In this document: positions 27,557 to 35,125 of the stretch, one piece after another
Layout of the letters: the number at the start of each line of letters is the position of its first letter
Numbering within the stretch: the first letter of the stretch is position 1
NCBI GenBank assembly: GCA_037447605.1
Contig: CM074813.1
Coordinates: forward strand, 1,372,097-1,436,096
Source of the DNA: Zygnema circumcarinatum
Lineage: Eukaryota > Streptophyta > Zygnematophyceae > Zygnematales > Zygnemataceae
Reading direction: 5' to 3'
Length of the DNA stretch: 64,000 bases
Notes under the pieces: model-generated
Told to the model about the DNA's origin: nothing
The model's database searches: none
The model's input: only the letters and a program-made list of their open reading frames with translations
Made by a program: the position numbers and the translations under genes

Positions 27557-28870
27557 GCCGCCCCGATTCTCGTGATACTTTGAGGTCGTATCAATCATGG
27601 CTAAGTCCGCCTAAGACTCTACCATCAAATATATGAGGCTACCGATGGCTTCCACCGTATGGAATGTTGGTCATCGCCTTTGGCCTCCGCCGCTAGCCTC
27701 AGGTCCCATCTCTCTTTCGAGAGTCGTGACACCGCAATCCATGGGGTCGGGTAAAGTGGGACACACCCGTGATATGAAATTTTGCAAGAATATCCCGGCA
27801 TATTTCCCCGACTATAACAGTTTCCCTACCTCTTGTCAATCCCTAATGTGTACTCAGCTTCCCGGCGATCTTATTATCCGAAGTTTGTCTTCATAAGATC
27901 TTTGAGATCCTCAATGCTCGGCTATGGATTGGCTTATGACAATCAAATCGCCCACGTATATGCCAACGTGACACCATCTTGTCTCCCTTCTCCCTTCCCG
28001 TGAGACGAGTGATTCGTTAACTGCAAATCAAGTAATCCTCGCAAAAGATTGTCGATTTTCTCGCATTCAGATTCCGGCGCCTCGCTGAGGCCGCATAAGC
28101 TCTTTCACCAACCTGCACACAAGTTTTCCTTCGCTCGCTTGACCCTTCCGTGCTGGTCCATATAGATTTCTTCCTCTAGATTTACGTAGAAAGCGTGTCT
28201 TAATATCTAATTGGTGCACGCATGTCCTCGTGAGGTCGCTGATGGAGATTAGGATCCGGAGAGAGTTGAATTTGACAACCGAGCAAAGGTCTCGAGTAGT
28301 TCAGTCCGTACCGCTGACTGCATCCCTTTGCTACCAAATTCGCCACCTATCAATGCTTCCGCCGATTTCTTTGATTTTAAAGACCCATTTACATCCTATG
28401 GTCTTTCCCCGCTACCGGCAGCTGCTCCGTGACGCCACGCGCTACTCCTCGACAAAGTTGGCGTAACTCAATCGCCAATAGCGCCGCATCTGACGCCGCC
28501 AAGGCCCCGCATTCCCAAAGCGCCCTCGCGGCAGTTTGGGCCTCAATCGCTTCATCATCGCATCACCGCCATGGTCGTGCGAAAATCCGAGGAGTCGGCC
28601 GGAACGCCAAGGCGTTCTCGACACCCGCCAACGGACTGCTGCCGTGGTGTCCGCGACGGAGTGTGCTCAGAGGGGGTCCAAAACGCACGGAGACTGTCAG
28701 GGCCGACGGTTCTCGCTGCGGTGAATCAATCTCGATCTGTACAAACGCTACTACCCCAAGGGGAAGGGTTACTAGAGCCCGGCGTGGCTTTATGTTTCCA
28801 TCCAATGCAAGTATCAACGTTAGGGCATCTGATACCTTATAGATCTAATGGAGGTCCTAGGTTCAAACCA
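27557..28870 (-). pseudogene. Copia reverse transcriptase remnant
   Basis: The minus strand shows HQLDIKT followed, after a frameshift, by NLEEEIYMDQ (28150-28220), then a KSL.GL..AP box (about 28085-28105) and IYVGDLIVIS near 27940-27965. The last is the YVDD catalytic box with one Asp replaced. Near 27570 comes ADLA..DTTSK, the entry to RNase H. This is the upstream part of the Copia element whose RNase H and LTR lie at 19125-20304; the Gypsy element sits between them. Confidence 0.7.
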
Positions 28871-28889
28871 TAAGAACCGTTCACCGCGG

Positions 28890-29462
28890 CCGCCACACTT
28901 GGCGGCCCCACGCCGTTAAGGTCCCTCCTTCGCAGGAGGATCAAATACGGGTTGGTTCGGCATCACGGGACCAACTGTCTCCAAGGATAGATTCCGGCCA
29001 CGCCCGGATCCCCCTTGGGATTCTTCCGGGCCGCTCTCTCGTCCGGTGACGTAACGGCCGAATACCATGGTATCGCGGACGCGCGATCGGCCGGTCGGGC
29101 CCCAAGGCCGCCAGGTTTCCTCCTGCAAGTGGGACCGCGGTAATCGACGTTATTTCTGGGCGGCGCTGTCAAGGTTGCGTGCACGCCGCGCACGCGGGCG
29201 TAGCATTCAGACAGCACACCCTCTCACTCATTCCCAGCCAGAGGGGACACGCAGGCCCGCCACGCCCCGCCTCCAATCCTCCATGCCGGGTAGAGGTTCA
29301 ACGGGGAAGTGTATAGGCGTGGGTGACGGTCGTCACCCACCAACATACCGCATACGGGTTGCACGTTCGCCCCGGGCTGCTCCCCACTCTCTTGCTCTCT
29401 CTCCCGGCCAACTCCTCGTGTGTGATTCCCAAGCAGTCAAGGGGCTGCTTTCAGCCGCTACA
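28890..29462 (+). repeat. Gypsy LTR of a second, plus-strand copy
   Basis: About 29275-29462 is the reverse complement of the first part of the Gypsy LTR (ACCAACATACCG, GGTTGCACG, GGGCTGCTCCC) and ends GCCGCTACA, the mirror of TGTAACGGC. The left part is poorly matched and its border is approximate. Confidence 0.6.
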
Positions 29463-30454
29463 TTGTATCGAGGCCGCCAAGGCGGCCTCTTTCTTTGGGA
29501 GGAACCCAGTGGGTCATGGTGACCACCGGGCCGGGCCGAGGGGACCCGGGCCTCAATGCCACCTCCACCCTCTGCCTCAGACGCAGGAGATGGGAGGAGA
29601 CCTCGGAGACTACGCCCGTCCCTATGGAGGGGCCGAGTCCCGAGCCCACGGATGACCAAGGTCATCCGGTGACTGCTGCCCTCCCTCCCGTTCCACCGGA
29701 GCCGCTGGCTCCGGCAGAATCCGCCGATCCTATGATCGGGGCCCACATTACTGTGGGCGCGTCCTTGAAGATGAAGAAGAGGATTGACGAACTGGGAGTG
29801 GATGTAAGGCAGAAGCGCGTCGCCACCATGGCCTGTACGAGGCAGGTGGACGACATGGAGCTCACGGTCCGCCGCTTGGTGGACACGCTCCAGATGGAGT
29901 TCAGGAGCCTGGCGGAGAGGCTCCGAATCATCGAAGAAGGTATGCCCCAACCCTCAGCCGTAGAGGCAAAAGTGGATGCTGCAGGTCCCGGGAAGGGGTT
30001 AGGCAAACTATCTCGTGGCGCCGCTCGTCTCCGGACAGCCTTCAACCGCTGCCTAAGCGTACCGCGTAGTCCGACCGGTTTTTCCATGGGGAAGCCACCC
30101 ATGGGTATGGAACCACCCAGCCAGCTGGGGGACCGTCAGGGGCAAGGCAGCTGCCGGCGGCGCGAGGGGATCCCACCTCTGACTGCCCTCCTCAAGAATC
30201 CCACCGAGGATGCCCTCGACCTGAATCGGGCCAAGGTGGCCCCGCTTTCCTTTTGGGGCGAACATCCTACCACGGACTGCTCGATTGAGCAGTGGTTGGG
30301 TCAAACAAAGGGTTACCTTCTTGCGACCAACTGTCCCCCCCTCCAGTGGGTAAGCTTTGCTTACCCAGCACTCAGAGGAGCCGCATACCGTGTGTATGAG
30401 TGTAGCGTAACGCTACAGCGTGACCCTGGAGGCGTACTCATAGTGATACTATGA
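29463..30454 (+). pseudogene. Gypsy gag gene of the second copy
   Basis: Starts right after an LTR end. An open frame of up to 319 codons (first ATG at 29516) carries a Pro-rich, acidic N-terminal half, a charged helical stretch (MKKRIDELGVDVRQKR, LTVRRLVDTLQMEFRSLAER) and a retrotransposon capsid-like block with SIEQWLGQTKGYLLATNCPP, QWVSFAYPALRG and YRVYE. The frame ends at 30454, before any zinc knuckle, and pol is missing because of the gap at 30888. The least damaged coding stretch of the block. Confidence 0.7.
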
Positions 30455-30466
30455 CTATCCCTTCAT

Positions 30467-30540
30467 CTCAGCGCCTAGCGGTTAGGTTAGGACGCTGCCA
30501 AGACCGCAAGAGGTCTTGGGCTCGATCCTTGTTGCAGGCA
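30467..30540 (+). repeat. tRNA-like (SINE-head-like) sequence
   Basis: Contains an A-box-like TAGCGGTTAGG (30476-30486) and a B-box-like GGGCTCGATCC (30518-30528) at tRNA-like spacing, with a short GACC..GGTC arm between. It does not fold as a complete tRNA. It could be the head of a tRNA-derived SINE or chance. Confidence 0.3.
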
Positions 30541-30887
30541 AGGGATCTCTTTTGGATCGTACTAGTCGTCCGTACAGGTGTACGGACGCACCGACATACG
30601 GATCCTGCGACCAGAGATTTGTTACGCTGCCGCGCTGGCGATGCTGCTGGCCGGGCGCGCTACTCGCTGGAGATGTGCGCGGGCGTGTATTTTTGACAGT
30701 ACCGCCCTGGGTATCGGTATCGGACGGGTTTTACGTGTTCACTGCCGGCTTTTAGCCGCGGCGCCGCCGGGCATTTACGGGCGCTGGCCAAGGCTCGACG
30801 CGCTCGCGGATGCGGGCGGCATTTCATTTTGTCTCACCATAACTCGGCTAAGGGATTCGCCACGCCGGGCGGCTCTCTCGATGGGCG

Positions 30888-30987
30888 NNNNNNNNNNNNN
30901 NNNNNNNNNNNNNNNNNNNNNNNNNNNNNNNNNNNNNNNNNNNNNNNNNNNNNNNNNNNNNNNNNNNNNNNNNNNNNNNNNNNNNNN
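30888..30987. other. Assembly gap of exactly 100 N
   Basis: One hundred Ns separate retroelement-associated sequence on the left from the 3' end of a 5S gene on the right. A round 100 usually marks a gap of unknown size, so the number of 5S units and the right border of the retroelement block are unknown. Confidence 0.98.
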
Positions 30988-31012
30988 CGGGAAGTCCCGG
31001 TGTCGCACCCAC
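30988..31012 (+). rRNA. 5S ribosomal RNA, 3' fragment at gap
   Basis: The last 25 bases of a 5S gene, identical to the end of copy 1, followed by a T6 terminator. The 5' part is hidden in the gap. Confidence 0.85.
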
Positions 31013-31794
31013 ACCTTTTTTACTCTTTTCTTTCATTTTTGGAAATGGTCAAACATCAACATTGATGGTGTGACCAATCATGTTGGACATTGTTCTTGAC
31101 CTGTTCTTGGTTGACGTCACAAGGTGACGCCTTGGCGGACTGCTTGTCTCTCGGCAAGCCGGTCCGAAACAGCAATTGCCAAATGGTTGGAACCATCGCC
31201 GCCCGGACCGACACAACCATTGCCTACGGTTGCAACCATTGGCAATGGTTGGTTTTCAATGTTGCCAACCATTGCCGCCCGCCGGCCCTTGAATTCCAAG
31301 ATTGCCAACCATTGGCAATAGTTGTTTAGGGCTGGCGGCAATGGTTGGCAACGTTGAAAACCGTGGCCCATCATTGCAACCACTGCATTCCAAGGTCGCC
31401 AACCATTGCGACGGGACAAAAACAAACAACGATTGCCAATGGTTGCAACCATACCATTGCCTGCGGTACGGTTGCCACCATTGGCAATGGTTTTTCGATT
31501 GGCAACCATTGCCGCCGGCCCTTCAATTCCAAGGTTGCCAACCATTGGCGATCGTTGTTTAGGGCCGGCGGCAATGGTTGGCAACATGGAAACCCATTGC
31601 CAATGGTTGCAACCATTGAATTCCGAGGTTGCCAACCATTGCGACGGGACCGAAACAACCATTGCCACTGGTTCCAACCATTGCCGCCGGTCCTAAACAA
31701 CCATTGCCGAAAGGAGGCGTCCGATGTCTTCCCTGGAAAGGAGAAAAGAAAACAGAAAAAACGAACAAGGGCTGACACTTGCACGTCCGTACAC

Positions 31795-31915
31795 GTGGTG
31801 CGATCATACCTAGGCTACTACGCCGGATCCCATCAGAACTCCGCAGCTAAGCGCCTGTGGGCCGGAATAGTACTGGGATGGGTGACCTCCCGGGAAGTCC
31901 CGGTGTCGCACCCAC
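31795..31915 (+). rRNA. 5S ribosomal RNA, copy 2
   Basis: Same sequence as copy 1 across the gene, with all internal promoter elements, followed by a T6 run (31919-31924). Ends uncertain by two or three bases. Confidence 0.93.
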
Positions 31916-32698
31916 ACCTTTTTTACTCTTTTCTTTCATTTTTGGAAATGGTCAAACATCAACATCGATGGTGTGACCAATCATGTTGGACATTGTTCTT
32001 GACCTGTTCTTGGCTGACGTCACAAGGTGACGCCTTGGCGGACTGCTTGTCTCTCGGCAAGCCGGTCCGAAACAGCAATTGCCAAATGGTTGGAACCATC
32101 GCCGCCCGGACCGACACAACCATTGCCTACGGTTGCAACCATTGGCAATGGTTGGTTTTCAATGTTGCCAACCATTGCCGCCCGCCGGCCCTTGAATTCC
32201 AAGATTGCCAACCATTGGCAATAGTTGTTTAGGGCTGGCGGCAATGGTTGGCAACGTTGAAAACCGTGGCCCATCATTGCAACCACTGCATTCCAAGGTC
32301 GCCAACCATTGCGACGGGACAAAAACAAACAACGATTGCCAATGGTTGCAACCATACCATTGCCTGCGGTACGGTTGCCACCATTGGCAATGGTTTTTCG
32401 ATTGGCAACCATTGCCGCCGGCCCTTCAATTCCAAGGTTGCCAACCATTGGCGATCGTTGTTTAGGGCCGGCGGCAATGGTTGGCAACATGGAAACCCAT
32501 TGCCAATGGTTGCAACCATTGAATTCCGAGGTTGCCAACCATTGCGACGGGACCGAAACAACCATTGCCACTGGTTCCAACCATTGCCGCCGGTCCTAAA
32601 CAACCATTGCCGAAAGGAGGCGTCCGATGTCTTCCCTCGAAAGGAGAAAAGAAAACAGAAAAAACCACCAAAGGGCGGACACTTGCACGTCCGTACAC

Positions 32699-32819
32699 GT
32701 GGTGCGATCATACCTAGGCTACTACGCCGGATCCCATCAGAACTCCGCAGCTAAGCGCCTGTGGGCCGGAATAGTACTGGGATGGGTGACCTCCCGGGAA
32801 GTCCCGGTGTCGCACCCAC
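32699..32819 (+). rRNA. 5S ribosomal RNA, copy 3
   Basis: Same sequence as copy 1 across the gene. The upstream 40 bp differ slightly (CCACCAAAGGGCGG in place of CGAACAAGGGCTG). A T6 run follows. Confidence 0.93.
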
Positions 32820-33601
32820 ACCTTTTTTACTCTTTTCTTTCATTTTTGGAAATGGTCAAACATCAACATCGATGGTGTGACCAATCATGTTGGACATTGT
32901 TCTTGACCTGTTCTTGGCTGACGTCACAAGGTGACGCCTTGGCGGACTGCTTGTCTCTCGGCAAGCCGGTCCGAAACAGCAATTGCCAAATGGTTGGAAC
33001 CATCGCCGCCCGGACCGACACAACCATTGCCTACGGTTGCAACCATTGGCAATGGTTGGTTTTCAATGTTGCCAACCATTGCCGCCCGCCGGCCCTTGAA
33101 TTCCAAGATTGCCAACCATTGGCAATAGTTGTTTAGGGCTGGCGGCAATGGTTGGCAACGTTGAAAACCGTGGCCCATCATTGCAACCACTGCATTCCAA
33201 GGTCGCCAACCATTGCGACGGGACAAAAACAAACAACGATTGCCAATGGTTGCAACCATACCATTGCCTGCGGTACGGTTGCCACCATTGGCAATGGTTT
33301 TTCGATTGGCAACCATTGCCGCCGGCCCTTCAATTCCAAGGTTGCCAACCATTGGCGATCGTTGTTTAGGGCCGGCGGCAATGGTTGGCAACATGGAAAC
33401 CCATTGCCAATGGTTGCAACCATTGAATTCCGAGGTTGCCAACCATTGCGACGGGACCGAAACAACCATTGCCACTGGTTCCAACCATTGCCGCCGGTCC
33501 TAAACAACCATTGCCGAAAGGAGGCGTCCGATGTCTTCCCTGGAAAGGAGAAAAGAAAACAGAAAAAACGAACAAGGGCTGACACTTGCACGTCCGTACA
33601 C

Positions 33602-33722
33602 GTGGTGCGATCAGACCTAGGCTACTACGCCGGATCCCATCAGAACTCCGCAGCTAAGCGCCTGTGGGCCGGAATAGTACTGGGATGGGTGACCTCCCGG
33701 GAAGTGCCGGTGTCGCACCCAC
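33602..33722 (+). rRNA. 5S ribosomal RNA, copy 4 (two substitutions)
   Basis: Differs from the other copies by T to G in the 5' GATCATACC (reads GATCAGACC) and C to G near the 3' end (GGGAAGTGCCGG). It is the last unit before the minisatellite and inverted segment, so it may be drifting at the array edge. Whether it is functional is unclear. Confidence 0.88.
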
Positions 33723-33919
33723 ACCTTTTTTACTCTTTTCTTTCATTTTTGGAAATGGTCAAACATCAACATCGATGGTGTGACCAATCATGTTGGACAT
33801 TGTTCTTGACCTGTTCTTGGCTGACGTCACAAGGTGACGCCTTGGCGGACTGCTTGTCTCTCGGCAAGCCGGTCCGAAACAGCAATTGCCAAATGGTTGG
33901 AACCATCGCCGCCCGGACC

Positions 33920-34117
33920 GACACAACCATTGCCATCGGACCGAAACAACCATTGCCATCGGACCGAAACAACCATTGCCATCGGACCGAAACAACCATT
34001 GCCATCGGACCGAAACAACCATTGCCATCGGACCGAAACAACCATTGCCATCGGACCGAAACAACCATTGCCATCGGACCGAAACAACCATTGCCATCGG
34101 ACCGAAACAACCATTGC
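33920..34117. repeat. 23-bp minisatellite in the last 5S spacer
   Basis: About eight perfect head-to-tail copies of a 23-bp unit (ACCATTGCCATCGGACCGAA plus ACA). The unit resembles a single segment of the normal spacer (CATTGCGACGGGACCGAAAC), so it probably arose by local amplification. There are no unique spacers between copies. Confidence 0.95.
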
Positions 34118-34246
34118 CTACGGTGGCAACCATTGGCAATGGTTGGTTTTCAATGTTGCCAACCATTGCCGCCCGCCAGCCCTAAACAACTATTGCCAAT
34201 GGTGGGCAATCTTGGAATTCAAGGGCCGGCGGGCGGCAATGGTTGG

Positions 34247-34288
34247 CACCGGGACTTCCCGGGCGGTCACCCATCCCAGTACTATTCC
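34247..34288 (-). pseudogene. Inverted 5S rRNA fragment
   Basis: On the minus strand this reads GGAATAGTACTGGGATGGGT onward to the CCCGGTG of the 5S 3' half, with a small change in box C. It follows about 70 bp of inverted spacer (34178-34246). The 5' half of the gene is missing. Confidence 0.9.
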
Positions 34289-34567
34289 CTTTACATTTTA
34301 TCTTGTGTCTCCCATCGACAAAACTGTGGGCACGTATCACTTCGAATGGTACACATAACACTTTTAGTACTTTTGCATTCTATCCAAACAAAATAATGCG
34401 CACATTGGAGTCTTCCCCTTAAAAAGACAGTCATTTCACGATTATGAAACTACCATGCGGATAAATAAGTTCTTGGTCCTAAATTTAGCTGAATACATTC
34501 CTATCCAACTGAATGGCATTTTGGAAATTAATGCAGGATTTCATAATTGTTTTTCCACCGAATGCTC
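34287..34567. repeat. Right direct repeat bordering the 5S rDNA block
   Basis: Partner of 17650-17902 in the same orientation. This copy is longer, with an uninterrupted stretch of about 38 bp around 34503-34540 that the left copy lacks. It leads into the tRNA-Lys gene and so looks like the native flank. Confidence 0.85.
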
Positions 34568-34615
34568 CAATTCCCAAAACCTTACAAAACAAAATGGCTT
34601 TAGAGAAGAATGTAG

Positions 34616-34688
34616 CGCCGGCCGTGGGGCTCGAACCCACGACCACAAGGTTAAGAGCCTTGCGCTCTACCAACTGAGCTAGGCCGGC
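34616..34688 (-). tRNA. tRNA-Lys(CUU)
   Basis: The minus strand folds as a full cloverleaf: acceptor GCCGGCC/GGCCGGC, D-arm GCTC...GAGC with AGTTGGTA, anticodon arm AAGGCTCTTAACCTT with anticodon CTT, T-arm GTGGG/CCCAC with TTCGAGC, discriminator G. No intron. It lies between the right 5S-flanking repeat and the primase gene. Confidence 0.97.
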
Positions 34689-35125
34689 TTGATGTCTCTC
34701 TATCATTCAACGTTTTTAAACAAAATAAGCAATTTTGAAAGTGCGCGGGAAATTCTGCCATTTCTAATCCTCCACTTCTCAAGCGCTTACTTCTCGTCTC
34801 TCCCCCTCCTCCCCTCTCTCGCTGGTCGCAGACCACCGGACAACTGGAGGCTGTTCCAATGGCTGACGTTTCTGCAGCGGAAGAAGGGTGTATGTGTGCA
34901 AATTGACTTGATGCTTTCCTTGAACTTGCCTCTGCAAAGATTATAGGTTGTTTGTATACTTGAAAGTCTGGCCCCTGGAAGAAGTAGCCCCAGACGCCTG
35001 CCGTCTTTTTGCGGTTGGAATAACGTAAGGTCGTTATCCTCGTCAGGTTTTGGCTGCATAGCTGTTTGTACAAGCATGGACACATGGTCTTGTCAGATAT
35101 TTGCTCGCAGCAGATTAACAAGTTG
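34689..35125 (+). promoter_or_regulatory. Primase gene upstream region and leader
   Basis: Sequence between the tRNA gene and the primase start. It holds an E2F-type site, CT-rich stretches and several possible splice acceptors. A short ATG frame at about 34859 (MADVSAAEE...) could be an upstream frame but cannot be spliced in phase to the next exon with the sites I see. Confidence 0.5.
34743..34752. promoter_or_regulatory. E2F-type site upstream of primase
   Basis: GCGCGGGAAA, reverse complement TTTCCCGCGC, fits the E2F/DP consensus TTTSSCGC. It lies about 375 bp before the primase start codon. E2F control of replication genes is well established in plants and animals, so the site is plausible, though not proven. 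Confidence 0.55.

Larger units (their letters stand above)
30988..34246 (+). repeat. 5S rDNA array, right part
   Basis: Three full 5S genes begin at 31795, 32699 and 33602, a spacing of 904 and 903 bp, with nearly identical spacers. The third spacer contains a 23-bp minisatellite, and then the sequence turns over into inverted spacer and a 5S fragment. Long open frames across the spacers exist only because the repeat unit lacks stops in some frames. Confidence 0.95.

Noticed and set aside
31117-33484. Three identical 186-codon minus-strand frames in the 5S spacers
   Set aside because: They are the same repeat unit read three times. Their peptide is a low-complexity product of the CAATGG words.
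33920-34117. CRISPR-like array
   Set aside because: The repeats are contiguous 23-bp units with no spacers between them, in a eukaryotic 5S spacer.
19125-34288. Cassandra-type TRIM element carrying 5S sequence in its LTRs
   Set aside because: The 5S genes here are complete, tandem with a ~903-bp period and lie outside the LTRs. The Copia and Gypsy LTRs hold no 5S sequence.
33152-34396. Open frame of 414 codons through the 5S array and minisatellite
   Set aside because: It runs across a 5S rRNA gene and spacer repeats. Repeated units without stops in one frame produce it in every copy, and there is no protein-like conservation.
34485-34706. Short minus-strand frame at the tRNA gene
   Set aside because: It is a translation through tRNA-Lys(CUU), which folds as a complete cloverleaf.
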